Shown here: piece after piece, positions 31,691 to 39,487 of the stretch | Numbering within the stretch: the stretch's first letter is position 1 | Layout of the letters: each line of letters starts with the position of its first letter | NCBI GenBank assembly: GCA_016181245.1 | Contig: JACOZR010000018.1 | Location: 1 to 43,229, forward strand | DNA: 43,229 nucleotides | Source: Candidatus Woesearchaeota archaeon | Lineage (GTDB): Archaea; Nanobdellota; Nanobdellia; SCGC-AAA011-G17; GW2011-AR20 | Direction: 5' to 3' | Made by a program: the position numbers and the translations under genes | The notes under the pieces: model-generated | Databases searched by the model: none | The model's input: only the letters and a program-made list of their open reading frames with translations | Told to the model about the DNA's origin: nothing

Positions 31691-33879
31691 ATGAAGAGGA
31701 GATTATAGCCAAGTATCAGAAGAAATTAAAGAGTAATATCTCTATGGAAGATGTAGAAGGATATAGTCCTACTACTTTTTCGAGAGAATATCAGCGTTTC
31801 AGAAAAGACTCACTCAGTACTGGAAGGAATTTATACGAAAATGCGTGCAATAATCTTGAGGATGTTTTAAGAATTAAAGTAAAAGATAAAGATTATGATA
31901 AGCTCAAAGAGAGTATTGATATAATCCATTTAGATATCACTCCTGAAGGAGCAGCAAGTTTCGCAAGCTTCGTTTCTCTATTTGTTATCTTTATTGGCTT
32001 GTTTTTAAGTGGTTTTATTTGGGTTATTACAGGAGAATTTAGCTTTACTATTTTGATATTATTCTTGTTTTTCTTTTTTGTTGGAGCTTTGTTATTGAAA
32101 CCTTTGACCTCTATTCCTAACTATATTGCTAATAAATGGAGATTAAGAGCAGGTAATCAAATGGTTCTCTGCATTCTTTACGTTGTTATGTATATGAGGC
32201 ATACTTCAAACTTAGAACATGCTTTAAAATTTGCAGCAGATCATGTTGGTAATCCCTTATCTTTAGATTTAAGAAAAATATTTTGGGATGTTGAAACTGG
32301 AAAGTATTCGACTATTAAAGAAAGTCTTGATTCTTATCTTGTTAAATGGAGAGATTACAATCTTGAATTTGTCGAGGCTTTTCATTTAATTGAAGGAAGC
32401 TTATTAGAAGAGAGTGAAGATAGAAGAATAAGTTTATTGGAAAAATCTTTGGAAGTTATACTTGATGGAATGTATGAAAGAATGCTGCATTACGCACATG
32501 AATTGCAGAATCCCATAACAATATTAAATATGCTTGGTGTTGTTTTGCCTGTTTTAGGTTTAGTTATATTACCTTTGATAGGTAGCTTGGTTCAAGGAAG
32601 CGGAGCCATGAAAGCGTTTGTTTTGTTTTTACTTTATAACTTATTTTTACCGACTTTTTTGTATCTATTCGGAACAAGTGTATTAGCAAAGAGACCTACT
32701 GGGTATAGTGAAGCGGACATTATTAAGAAGAATCCCAAACTTAGAAAATATTCTTATATAATCCTTCCAATAGGAAACAGAGAAATTTTATTTCATCCTT
32801 TTTGGGTAGGCTTTTTTGTTTTTTTAGTTGTTGGCTTTATTGGGTTAATACCTTTGCTTATGATGTTAAGCGGAATTGATTTTTCTTTTTTAGGAATGAA
32901 TGTTGTGAACATGACTTCTGTTGACGGTAAAAATTGCAGCTTTGGTGAAAATTGTTTTGGCCCTTTTGGTCCTGGTTCTGTCTTGTTTGGTTTGTTCTTT
33001 CCTTTGGGGCTAGCTTTAGGCATTGGAACTTATTATAGGCTAAGAAGCAAAAATCTCATTGCATTAAGAAATAATATCAAGAATTTAGAAAAAGAATTTT
33101 CTGGTGGCTTGTTTCAACTAGGAAACAGAGTTGGAGATGGAGTGCCTGTTGAAGTAGCTTTTAATGATGTTGCCCAGAATATGGAGGGAACTCCTACAGG
33201 AGATTTTTTTAGAACTGTCAGCTACAACCTTCAGAGATTAGGTATGAGTGTCAAAAGTGCTTTATTTGGAAGCAATGGAGCTATTAGGATGTTTCCTAGT
33301 AGCCTAATTGAAACAAGCATGAAAGTTTTATTGGAAAGCAGTAAAAAGGGAACTGCAATTGTTGCTAAATCTTTGATTAGTATATCTACTTATGTTAACA
33401 GAATTCATCAAGTAAATGAAAGATTAAATGATTTATTGAGTGATACATTGTCTAGTATGAAAAGTCAAATTAGTTTTTTAAGCCCAATTATTTCTGGAAT
33501 TGTTGTTGGAATAAGTACTATGATTGTTACTATTATTGTGAAACTTGTTGTCGAACTTAATGTGCAATCTGGTGGAGCAGATTCTGTTGTTCCTGGAAAT
33601 TTGGCTGCTATTGCTGGTATATTCAGCATATCAAATATAATTCCTAGTTACTACATGCAGCTTATTATTGGGTTATATCTAGTTGAAATTGTAATAATAT
33701 TGACTTTATTATCTACTCGAATTGAGCATGGTCTTGATTCTTTACAAGAACAATATAACTTAAGCAGCAACTTGTTTTCATCTTCTATATTGTACTTCAT
33801 TTTGGCAGTTATTGTTACAGTGATATTTACTTTCTTAGTATCTTCAATTGTACCTACGTCTTCTGCATCGTTTAATTAA
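31687..33879 (+). CDS. Membrane platform protein (FlaJ/TadC/GspF family)
   Basis: 730 residues with two T2SF-like halves. The first has membrane helices near residues 98-140 and a cytoplasmic helical domain (NQMVLCILYVVMYMRHTSNL, then LLEKSLEVILDGMYERMLHY) and ends in helices near 275-335. The second repeats the plan (FSGGLFQLGNRVGDGVPVEV to MSVKSALFG) and ends in three C-terminal helices. Between them a long loop after two helices contains CSFGENCFGPFGPG, probably outside and possibly disulfide-bonded, which is unusual. It anchors the ATPase and extrudes the fibre. It overlaps the ATPase gene (ATGA) and the convergent methyltransferase gene by eight bases. Confidence 0.88.
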   Translation: MNEEEIIAKYQKKLKSNISMEDVEGYSPTTFSREYQRFRKDSLSTGRNLYENACNNLEDVLRIKVKDKDYDKLKESIDIIHLDITPEGAASFASFVSLFVIFIGLFLSGFIWVITGEFSFTILILFLFFFFVGALLLKPLTSIPNYIANKWRLRAGNQMVLCILYVVMYMRHTSNLEHALKFAADHVGNPLSLDLRKIFWDVETGKYSTIKESLDSYLVKWRDYNLEFVEAFHLIEGSLLEESEDRRISLLEKSLEVILDGMYERMLHYAHELQNPITILNMLGVVLPVLGLVILPLIGSLVQGSGAMKAFVLFLLYNLFLPTFLYLFGTSVLAKRPTGYSEADIIKKNPKLRKYSYIILPIGNREILFHPFWVGFFVFLVVGFIGLIPLLMMLSGIDFSFLGMNVVNMTSVDGKNCSFGENCFGPFGPGSVLFGLFFPLGLALGIGTYYRLRSKNLIALRNNIKNLEKEFSGGLFQLGNRVGDGVPVEVAFNDVAQNMEGTPTGDFFRTVSYNLQRLGMSVKSALFGSNGAIRMFPSSLIETSMKVLLESSKKGTAIVAKSLISISTYVNRIHQVNERLNDLLSDTLSSMKSQISFLSPIISGIVVGISTMIVTIIVKLVVELNVQSGGADSVVPGNLAAIAGIFSISNIIPSYYMQLIIGLYLVEIVIILTLLSTRIEHGLDSLQEQYNLSSNLFSSSILYFILAVIVTVIFTFLVSSIVPTSSASFN

Positions 33880-34468
33880 CTTTTTTTATTCTAAATATAA
33901 TATTTTTTCCTAAGAAGTTTGAACTCATAATTTTAAAATTATTTTTTTTAATTATTTTTTTTAATTCAAAATAGCCTATGAAATTGTAATACCTTTGCAA
34001 AATTTCATCTTTCTTTTTCCAAGGAATATATGTTTCCTGTTTCTTTAATATAAACTTTAACTGTAATTTATTCCATACTGTTATAAATGCTTCTCCATTT
34101 GGTTTTAAAACTCTGTTTATTTCTTTTATTGCTTTTTCTGGATTTTTTAAATGGTGTAATGTTGCTATTGCTAAAATGTAGTTAAATGTGTTGTTTTTGA
34201 ATTTTGTATTTGTTATTTCTGCATGTTTTAAAATTACTTTGAAATTATGTTTTTTTGAGAATTTTTTTGCTTCTTTTAGCATTTCTTTTGAGAAATCAAG
34301 ACCGTAACATTTTAAATTTTTGAAAGGCAATAGATTTCTGCAATTTCCACAACCCAAATCCAAGATTTTTCCTCTTTTCCAATTTAAATCTTTTAACTCT
34401 CCTATTGGCTTATTTCTAAAATTATTCCATGATTGCGCAATTTTATCCCATACTTTTTGCTGGTTCAT
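33872..34468 (-). CDS. SAM-dependent methyltransferase, Trm9/ALKBH8-like
   Basis: 198 residues, class I Rossmann methyltransferase. Motif I is ILDLGCGNCRNLLPF (about 35-49), motif II YGLDFSKEML, motif IV ILAIATLHHLKNPEKA, and motif V/VI INRVLKPNGEAFITVWN. The opening VWDKIAQSWNNFRNKPI and the late ETYIPWKKKDEILQRYYNFI match the tRNA wobble-uridine methyltransferase branch (Trm9/ALKBH8), so tRNA is the likely substrate. A generic small-molecule methyltransferase remains possible. Its end overlaps the platform gene by eight bases. Confidence 0.8.
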   Translation of the reverse strand: MNQQKVWDKIAQSWNNFRNKPIGELKDLNWKRGKILDLGCGNCRNLLPFKNLKCYGLDFSKEMLKEAKKFSKKHNFKVILKHAEITNTKFKNNTFNYILAIATLHHLKNPEKAIKEINRVLKPNGEAFITVWNKLQLKFILKKQETYIPWKKKDEILQRYYNFIGYFELKKIIKKNNFKIMSSNFLGKNIIFRIKKVN

Positions 34469-34510
34469 TTTTTTACAAATATTTTTAAACTTTATATACC
34501 TTTTATTTTT

Positions 34511-34771
34511 ATGAGAATAGAAAAGAGGATTTGGCCTGAGGCTTTTCAGAAAATTTTAGATGGAATAAAGAATGTTGAACTTAGATTGGCGGATTTTGAG
34601 TGCAATCCTGGAGATATTTTGGTGTTAAGGGAGTATGATCCTAAAACTAAAGAGTATACTGGAAGAGTCATTGAAAAGGAAGTAAAATATGTAATGAGAA
34701 CGAAAGAACAACCTTATTGGTCAAAAGAAGAAGTTGAAAAATATGGATTCCAAATTATGTCATTTAAGTAA
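34511..34771 (+). CDS. DUF3850-type ASCH-fold protein
   Basis: 86 residues from the ATG at 34511 (a longer frame upstream is not protein-like, and a TTTATATA element near 34490 sits at leaderless distance). WPEAFQKILDGIKNVELRLADFECNPGDILVLREYDPK is the hallmark of the DUF3850/ASCH-like PUA-related fold, ending GRVIEKEVKYVM. Such domains are believed to bind RNA or modified nucleotides. An unrelated-length ASCH protein follows at 34800, so two such proteins are adjacent, next to a Trm9-like enzyme. Confidence 0.8.
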   Translation: MRIEKRIWPEAFQKILDGIKNVELRLADFECNPGDILVLREYDPKTKEYTGRVIEKEVKYVMRTKEQPYWSKEEVEKYGFQIMSFK

Positions 34772-34799
34772 ACTATTTAAAACAAAAATTAAATAAATC

Positions 34800-35237
34800 A
34801 TGGAACATATTGCAATAATGAGAAAGTCTTGGGATTTGACTCAAAAAATTTTGACAGGACAAAAGAAAATTGAATCAAGATGGTATAAAGTAAAATATGC
34901 TCCCTGGAATAGAATTAAATCTGGTGATGTTGTTTATTTTAAAGATTCTGGTGAGCCTGTTACTATAAAAACGGAAGTTGATAAAGTTATTCAGTTTTCT
35001 GATTTAAATCCAGAAAAAGTTAGAGAGATTTTGTATCAATATGGCCAAGCTGATGGTCTAGGTATCGATACAATACCCGAATTTTTTGAAATGTTCAAAG
35101 ATAAGAAATATTGCATGTTAATTTTTTTGAAAAACCCACAAAAAATAATTCCATTTGAAATTGATAAATCTGGATTTGGCGCAATGTCCGCATGGATCTC
35201 TATTGATGATATAAACAGGATAAAGGTGAACTCCTAA
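34800..35237 (+). CDS. ASCH domain protein
   Basis: 145 residues. IMRKSWDLTQKILTGQKKIESRWYKVKYAPWNRIKSGDVVYFKD gives the ASCH beta-barrel start with the conserved GxKxxExR-like GQKKIESRW. The C-terminal part (FLKNPQKIIPFEIDKSGFGAMSAWISID) is the extension seen in archaeal stand-alone ASCH proteins. Predicted to bind RNA; some relatives act on RNA or modified bases. A TTTAAAAC element near 34773-34780 is ~24 bases upstream, so it has its own leaderless promoter. Confidence 0.75.
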   Translation: MEHIAIMRKSWDLTQKILTGQKKIESRWYKVKYAPWNRIKSGDVVYFKDSGEPVTIKTEVDKVIQFSDLNPEKVREILYQYGQADGLGIDTIPEFFEMFKDKKYCMLIFLKNPQKIIPFEIDKSGFGAMSAWISIDDINRIKVNS

Positions 35238-35326
35238 ATTTCAAAACTCTTTCCCACTTCTTTTGATTTTACTTAGTACAGCATATCTTAGGCAAACTAT
35301 TTAAAATAAAGATTATTAGAAAAAAT

Positions 35327-35434
35327 ATGAAAAAAGGGGCAATGTCATTAATTCTAGTTATGATTCTTTTACTCGTACTTGTTATATTACTATTGTTAAT
35401 CTTTATGGGTGGTTTGAAAAATGTTTTTCAATAA
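35327..35434 (+). CDS. Very small pilin-like membrane protein, 35 residues
   Basis: The peptide MKKGAMSLILVMILLLVLVI, then LLLLIFMGGLKNVFQ, is a basic Gly-containing start followed by one hydrophobic helix, the pattern of a class III (prepilin-type) signal and little else. TATA-like CTATTTAAAATA (35298-35309) is ~24 bases before the ATG. Its end overlaps the next pilin-like gene by 14 bases. With a sibling mini-protein at 36304-36453 it may be a minor subunit or assembly peptide of the fibre. Confidence 0.6.
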   Translation: MKKGAMSLILVMILLLVLVILLLLIFMGGLKNVFQ

Positions 35435-36311
35435 AAAAGGAGAAACTTATAATACTGTTTTAGGTTTGGTAGCTCTTGCTCTTGTTGCTGTTCTGTTCTT
35501 AGGGATATTTACTCCTCTTTTTGGAGATTTAGCTAATAAGACAGATGATAGTACTTGTGAATCTTGGGTTCGCTTACAAGCTAAGGCTAAATTTGGAGGG
35601 ATAAGGTCTATTTCCAGCAACAATCCCTGTGTTACTAATATTGATACATTAAAAAATAAAGAGAGTTCTGAAGTTTATGCTGACTTTGCGAAAAAAGCTT
35701 ATCATTGCTCTTCTAAATATGGGGGTGGTAATGCGGATTTTCTAAGTGACTGGGTTGCTGTAAATCCTTTTTATGAAGGAACTTATTGTTTTGTCTGTTC
35801 TGAGACCACTATAGGTGAAGATGTTAAACTTAAAGAATTTGACTTAAATACATTTGAACTTTATCTTTCTCAAAATAATGTTCCAGGACAAATTATTGGC
35901 GAAAAAAAGACTTATACAGATTATCTTACAGAAGCAAAGAACTCTAAAATTGATTTTGGAGATGGTAAAATACCCTTAAAACAAGGTTCTAAGATTTACA
36001 CCATCTTTACTGTGCTAAAGACTAATGTCGCACCTTCTCTTACTGAACAAGTTGTTGATGGATTTTCTAGTGTATTTGAAAAAACTTTAACATCCACTAC
36101 TTTGGCAGCTGTTGCCACTAGATCTATTCAAGGTACTGTATCTGGGGCAATCTTTGGTTTTGTTTATTCAAGCACTGAAGCAAGTTTTGGTAAGAATTAT
36201 GCTTATCCTGGTTTAGTTATTGCAAACACAGATGATGTGACTAAATTGGGATGTTCACAAATTCATTTTAAACCCAATAAAGGAATAATTGAAGGTATAA
36301 AAAGTGCATAA
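35421..36311 (+). CDS. Pilin-like secreted protein, 296 residues
   Basis: The start FFNKKGETYNTVLGLVALALVAVLFLGIF is a basic KKG processing site followed by a hydrophobic helix, as in prepilins. The large C-terminal part is extracytoplasmic, with paired cysteines (STCESWVRL, NNPCVTN, AYHCSSKYGG, YCFVCSET, LGCSQ) that may form disulfides. A second hydrophobic, glycine-rich stretch near residues 220-250 (ATRSIQGTVSGAIFGFVYSS) could be a further membrane or amphipathic segment. Part of the run of pilin-like genes that continues to 40191. Confidence 0.6.
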   Translation: MFFNKKGETYNTVLGLVALALVAVLFLGIFTPLFGDLANKTDDSTCESWVRLQAKAKFGGIRSISSNNPCVTNIDTLKNKESSEVYADFAKKAYHCSSKYGGGNADFLSDWVAVNPFYEGTYCFVCSETTIGEDVKLKEFDLNTFELYLSQNNVPGQIIGEKKTYTDYLTEAKNSKIDFGDGKIPLKQGSKIYTIFTVLKTNVAPSLTEQVVDGFSSVFEKTLTSTTLAAVATRSIQGTVSGAIFGFVYSSTEASFGKNYAYPGLVIANTDDVTKLGCSQIHFKPNKGIIEGIKSA

Positions 36312-36453
36312 AAATGGAAGTTTTGAATGGGGGGAAATTGCAAAGTTTATCTTGCTACTACTAGCGATTGTTATCGTTTTTTTGTTTATATCTCTATTTA
36401 AGGGAGGACTTGGCAAGGTTCTTGTTTCTATAAGGAACCTTTTAGGATTGTAA
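36304..36453 (+). CDS. Very small membrane protein with FEWGE start, 49 residues
   Basis: Starting at the GTG at 36304, inside the end of the preceding gene (overlap of 8 bases), the frame reads MHKNGSFEWGEIAKFILLLL, then one long hydrophobic helix and a short basic amphipathic tail (GLGKVLVSIRNLLGL). Its frame fills the otherwise empty 144 bases between two pilin-like genes and ends three bases before the next ATG, which supports its being real. Like the 35-residue protein at 35327, it resembles a prepilin stripped to its helix. Confidence 0.55.
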   Translation: MHKNGSFEWGEIAKFILLLLAIVIVFLFISLFKGGLGKVLVSIRNLLGL

Positions 36454-36455
36454 AA

Positions 36456-37031
36456 ATGAATAAAAAAGGTGAAAATTTACTTCATTATGTTGTACCCATA
36501 ATCTTGATTCTTTTAGTTCTTGTCTTGATTATAACTTTCTCTTTTTCTACTACTAATTTTGGAAAGTCTGTTCTTAAGATGCTCGGACTGAGCGATGATA
36601 ACTCTCTTGCTCAGAAAAATGAAGAAGCACAGAACAGTTTTAAAGAATTTACTAAAAATTTAAAACAATGTTCACAATACAAAGAGGATAATTGTTTTTG
36701 TAATGCTCCTTTAGCTGGGTTTTCCGATATCCATGCAGTTAAGGCATCACAAAAAGGCGTAAAAATAGAAACTGTGAAAGATAGTAGCGAAGTTACACTA
36801 GCTGAAGAAAGTATTCAGCATACATCTTGTTATGTCTCTAATGTAGGATTTTCTGTTAAAGACTCTTTGGTTATATACTTTGATGAAGAAAGTGCTTATA
36901 CTCTTGTTAATGGATTTATTGAAGATAATAAGGTAAGGCTTTTAGCAACTAACAATATTTATAAAAAACAGGGTAACTTATGCTTTATTACTAGTGATTT
37001 TGTTGAAAAGCCAAAGAAGTGTGAGAAATAG
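36456..37031 (+). CDS. Pilin-like secreted protein, 191 residues
   Basis: MNKKGENLLHYVVPIILILL and onward to IITFSFS is a KKG prepilin-type signal with one hydrophobic helix. The outer part (about 30-191) contains the phrase CSQYKEDNCFCNAPLAGFSD and later cysteines (HTSCYV, LCFITS, KKCEK). A comparable cysteine cluster occurs in the protein at 37679-38233 (CNGKGCICLCEKS), so the two may be distant relatives. Expected outside the cell on the fibre or cell surface. Confidence 0.6.
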   Translation: MNKKGENLLHYVVPIILILLVLVLIITFSFSTTNFGKSVLKMLGLSDDNSLAQKNEEAQNSFKEFTKNLKQCSQYKEDNCFCNAPLAGFSDIHAVKASQKGVKIETVKDSSEVTLAEESIQHTSCYVSNVGFSVKDSLVIYFDEESAYTLVNGFIEDNKVRLLATNNIYKKQGNLCFITSDFVEKPKKCEK

Positions 37032-37080
37032 AAAGGTTTAATAATAAATAATTGTTTATAAAAAATAAAAAAGAGGTAAA

Positions 37081-37473
37081 ATGTTATTTCCAAAAGACAA
37101 GAAAGGCGCAGAGTTATCAATGAATGTTATTGTTATTGTAATCATTCTTGTCATTGTTCTTGTTGTTATGGTATCATTTTTTTATGGTGGGTTTGGTCCA
37201 TTAACTGATAGAATAAGACAGGTTGGACCAGACACTAAGGATGTTGCTGTAGCGGATTGTAAATCTAAATGCCAACTTGCTCAGGGTGCAGAAGGAGATA
37301 ATGCAAAAGAAAAATCATCTTACTGCAGGAAGCTTGTAAATGTAGATAGTGATGCAGATGGAACAGCGGATCAGAAACATAGATGTTGGAGTAATGAAAT
37401 AGGGGAGCAATGCCCAGGAGTTACGTCTATTTGTGAGAGGAAATACCCTGATGCTTTTGATACTATTGAGTAA
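37081..37473 (+). CDS. Pilin-like secreted protein, 130 residues
   Basis: KKGAELSMNVIVIVIILVIVLVVMVSFF is a textbook class III signal and helix: basic KKG, cleavage after Gly, then AELS leading into a long hydrophobic stretch. The outer domain has six cysteines (DCKSKC, YCRKL, RCWSN, QCPGV, ICERK) and a DSDADGTADQ motif like a calcium-binding EF-hand/dockerin-type loop. A Shine-Dalgarno-like GAGGT lies seven to eight bases upstream and a TATA (about 37055-37066) suggests a fresh transcript start here. Confidence 0.65.
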   Translation: MLFPKDKKGAELSMNVIVIVIILVIVLVVMVSFFYGGFGPLTDRIRQVGPDTKDVAVADCKSKCQLAQGAEGDNAKEKSSYCRKLVNVDSDADGTADQKHRCWSNEIGEQCPGVTSICERKYPDAFDTIE

Positions 37474-37488
37474 TTTCTTTTTATTACT

Positions 37489-37674
37489 ATGAAAAAAGCA
37501 GAATTAAGTATGACTGTAATTGTTACTACAATTTTACTACTAATTGTTTTGGTCGTTCTAAGTATTGTTTTTCAGGAGCAGATTTTGAGTATGGTTGATA
37601 GTTTGAAGAGTCTTACAAGTGGCATTACTGATACCGCTAGCGATGTTAATGTAAAGGATTTGGTAAATAGGTGA
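37489..37674 (+). CDS. Small pilin-like protein, 61 residues
   Basis: MKKAELSMTVIVTTILLLIV and onward to LSIVFQEQ repeats the AELSM start and helix of the preceding gene, so the two share ancestry at the N-terminus. The remainder is a short amphipathic helix (MVDSLKSLTSGITDTASDVNV) without cysteines. This size and plan suit a major fibre subunit that is mostly the N-terminal helix. It is fifteen bases after the preceding stop and four before the next start, so it is clearly in one transcript with them. Confidence 0.65.
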   Translation: MKKAELSMTVIVTTILLLIVLVVLSIVFQEQILSMVDSLKSLTSGITDTASDVNVKDLVNR

Positions 37675-37678
37675 TTTT

Positions 37679-38233
37679 ATGAAGAAGAGGGCTGAAGAAA
37701 GTTCAAGCAGTGCCGGTTTGACTGTGGCTGGTTTGGTTATTTTTGCTATTGTTTTAGTTCTTATTACACCTGCTATTTCTAGGGCATGGTCTTTGCTTTT
37801 TGCTGAAGATGAGGATACAAGTCAGTCTACAAGAGAGTTTTATACCCAATTAGTTGACACTATAACTCAGTTGAAAGAAGGGAGTAAAACAGAACTCTTA
37901 TTTTCATTGAATAATGATTTTGTGCTAGTGGGGTTTCGAAAAGATCAAGACTCTTTTTCAGGAAGTTGTCAAGATATTTCTTTGGATGTTAAAAAACAGC
38001 TTCAGTGTAATGGAAAGGGGTGTATTTGTCTTTGCGAGAAAAGTACATTTACTAAAGAAATTTGCGGCTCTGAAGGAGATGTTTGCAATCCTTTTGAATT
38101 AGACGTTATTGATACTAAATCTGATTGCGGAATTCTTTTTGTTAAACCAAATATTGTGACTACTTTGGCCGTTACTAAGGATAAAATAAAAATTGATATT
38201 AATTCTTTAAATTCTAGAGAACTTGCCAATTGA
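37679..38233 (+). CDS. Pilin-like secreted protein, 184 residues
   Basis: The N-terminus MKKRAEESSSSAGLTVAGLV, then IFAIVLVLITPAI, gives a basic start, a serine-rich stretch and a single helix. The outer region has a mixed alpha/beta look (REFYTQLVDTITQLKEGSKT, ELLFSLNNDFVLVGF) and a dense cysteine cluster (SCQDI, QCNGKGCICLCEKS, ICGSEGDVC, DCGIL) that probably forms disulfides. The basic stretch before the helix deviates from KKG, so prepilin-peptidase processing is less sure here. Confidence 0.6.
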   Translation: MKKRAEESSSSAGLTVAGLVIFAIVLVLITPAISRAWSLLFAEDEDTSQSTREFYTQLVDTITQLKEGSKTELLFSLNNDFVLVGFRKDQDSFSGSCQDISLDVKKQLQCNGKGCICLCEKSTFTKEICGSEGDVCNPFELDVIDTKSDCGILFVKPNIVTTLAVTKDKIKIDINSLNSRELAN

Positions 38234-38267
38234 AAACTAATATAAATTGCCGTTTGTTTTACATTAT

Positions 38268-38600
38268 ATGAATAATCACGGAAAAGAGGCAATAGCTATT
38301 CCTTTCTTATACTTGACTTATTTGGTTCTTGCTTTGACAATAGTATATCTTTTGTTTGCCTTTCTGGATGATCGAGTCACTGGAAATGATTTTTATAATC
38401 AATATACTGCTGAAGCTGTATCGCTTGCTTATGGTTTTGCTGAGGCTGCTCCAGGGAACTTATATGTCTCTTACACTGAAGATAAACCATATGACTTAGA
38501 AATGGAAGGTAATTTTATCTCTGTTAATAGGGAAGGGAGTAAGTTAATTGGTGATGCTTACATAATTCAAAATGGTTATTTAAATCAAGTTTATCAGTAA
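38268..38600 (+). CDS. Membrane-anchored pilin-like protein, 110 residues
   Basis: The ATG at 38268 is chosen because the earlier TTG (38247) coincides with a TATA-like TAATATAAATT (38237-38247), about 25 bases upstream. MNNHGKEAIAIPFLYLTYLV gives a Gly-Lys-Glu prepilin-like boundary and one helix (to about residue 33). The outer part is about 75 residues, acidic, without cysteines: FYNQYTAEAVSLAYGFAEAA, then LYVSYTEDKPYDLEMEG. This looks like the membrane-anchored outer domain type seen next to pilin genes in DPANN-like clusters. It is followed at once by the frame lacking a start codon. Confidence 0.55.
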   Translation: MNNHGKEAIAIPFLYLTYLVLALTIVYLLFAFLDDRVTGNDFYNQYTAEAVSLAYGFAEAAPGNLYVSYTEDKPYDLEMEGNFISVNREGSKLIGDAYIIQNGYLNQVYQ

Positions 38601-38615
38601 AAAGAGAATTTTTAA

Positions 38616-39041
38616 GTAATCCCTATTATCTTTGTTTCTCTGATACTTATTGTTTTTTTTATTATTCCAAGTTCTTATGCACAAATTGATACAAGTAATG
38701 CTGATCATGTTGTTATTAAGAAAAATTTGCTATACAATTGTTTAGCTTATAATGATGTAAGAACCCATCCTGGAATTATTGATAGCAATTCTTTTAATGA
38801 GGATAGAATCCAGAGATGTTTGGGGTTTAGTGGTGATTCTTATGGGGTTATTCTTAACCTGAATTATGATGACAAGAATTCTGAAGTTTTTGTCAATAAG
38901 CGTATGACTGATAGAATTACTTTTTGTTCATCTAAAGGATCTTTTCAATGTAATAACGAAGATATTTATGTAACTATTTATGAAAAAGATCAACTAAAAA
39001 TAGGATTACTAAATATTAAAATTATAGGACTCAAAAAATGA
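38616..39041 (+). CDS. Secreted protein lacking a visible start codon (probable frameshift at its 5' end)
   Basis: The open frame from 38616 encodes an obvious signal peptide (VIPIIFVSLILIVFFIIPSS then YAQ) and a 110-residue outer domain with cysteines (YNCLAY, QRCLGF, FCSSKGSFQC). No ATG, GTG or TTG precedes the signal; a stop codon directly does. In the -1 frame just upstream lies KKRIFK, a natural basic N-region, so one missing G near 38616 would restore it. The TTG at 38727 would discard the signal and is unlikely. Either the gene is damaged, uses an unusual start, or the sequence has an error. Its end overlaps the next gene (ATGA). Confidence 0.5.
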   Translation, partial: VIPIIFVSLILIVFFIIPSSYAQIDTSNADHVVIKKNLLYNCLAYNDVRTHPGIIDSNSFNEDRIQRCLGFSGDSYGVILNLNYDDKNSEVFVNKRMTDRITFCSSKGSFQCNNEDIYVTIYEKDQLKIGLLNIKIIGLKK

Positions 39042-39487
39042 AAAAAGGACAATATCAATATCTCCTGTTTATTTATGGATTGATTATTCTTATAATTGCT
39101 TTGCTATTTGGTGGTTTTCTTTTTTCTTTTAAATCTGGTACAGATGTCAAAACTTATCAAGACTATTCTAGTTTAGACATTAATTTTTTAAATTATCTTA
39201 GAACTCCTGTAACTATTAATGGATTGGGATTTTCTATGGGGGATTTGATTGTTTATAGTTATTATACGAATGATTTTAACAAATTGGATGAACAGACACA
39301 CTTGATTTTCAACAAGTTTTATGGAGAGAAATGCTCTTGGGAGGTCAGCTATTCTCTTAAGGAAAGCCAAAACTTTCATATTGTTAACAACTTAGGTTTA
39401 CTTCCTACTGATTCTCGTTCAGCTCATGCTATTATTCCCGGGTTTAAAGGAGAAAATATAAAGGTGGAGTTAAAAGAAAAATGTTAA
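39038..39487 (+). CDS. Pilin-like protein, 149 residues
   Basis: MKKGQYQYLLFIYGLIILII and onward to LLFGGFLFSF shows the KKGQ prepilin boundary and a long helix. The outer domain (about 30-149) is strand-rich with a single pair of cysteines (EKCSWE and the last residue region KEKC). The phrase SSLDINFLNYLRTPVTINGLGFSMGDLIVYSYY resembles a repeated feature of DPANN pilin-like proteins that I have no name for. It overlaps its predecessor (ATGA) and the next gene by seven bases. Confidence 0.6.
   Translation: MKKGQYQYLLFIYGLIILIIALLFGGFLFSFKSGTDVKTYQDYSSLDINFLNYLRTPVTINGLGFSMGDLIVYSYYTNDFNKLDEQTHLIFNKFYGEKCSWEVSYSLKESQNFHIVNNLGLLPTDSRSAHAIIPGFKGENIKVELKEKC

Noticed and set aside
34433-34510. 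Longer N-terminus for the DUF3850 protein
   Set aside because: The added segment is an AT-rich translation overlapping the divergent methyltransferase start and promoter; the domain begins naturally at 34511.
38727-39041. TTG start at 38727 for the secreted protein
   Set aside because: It would remove an obvious in-frame signal peptide encoded just upstream.
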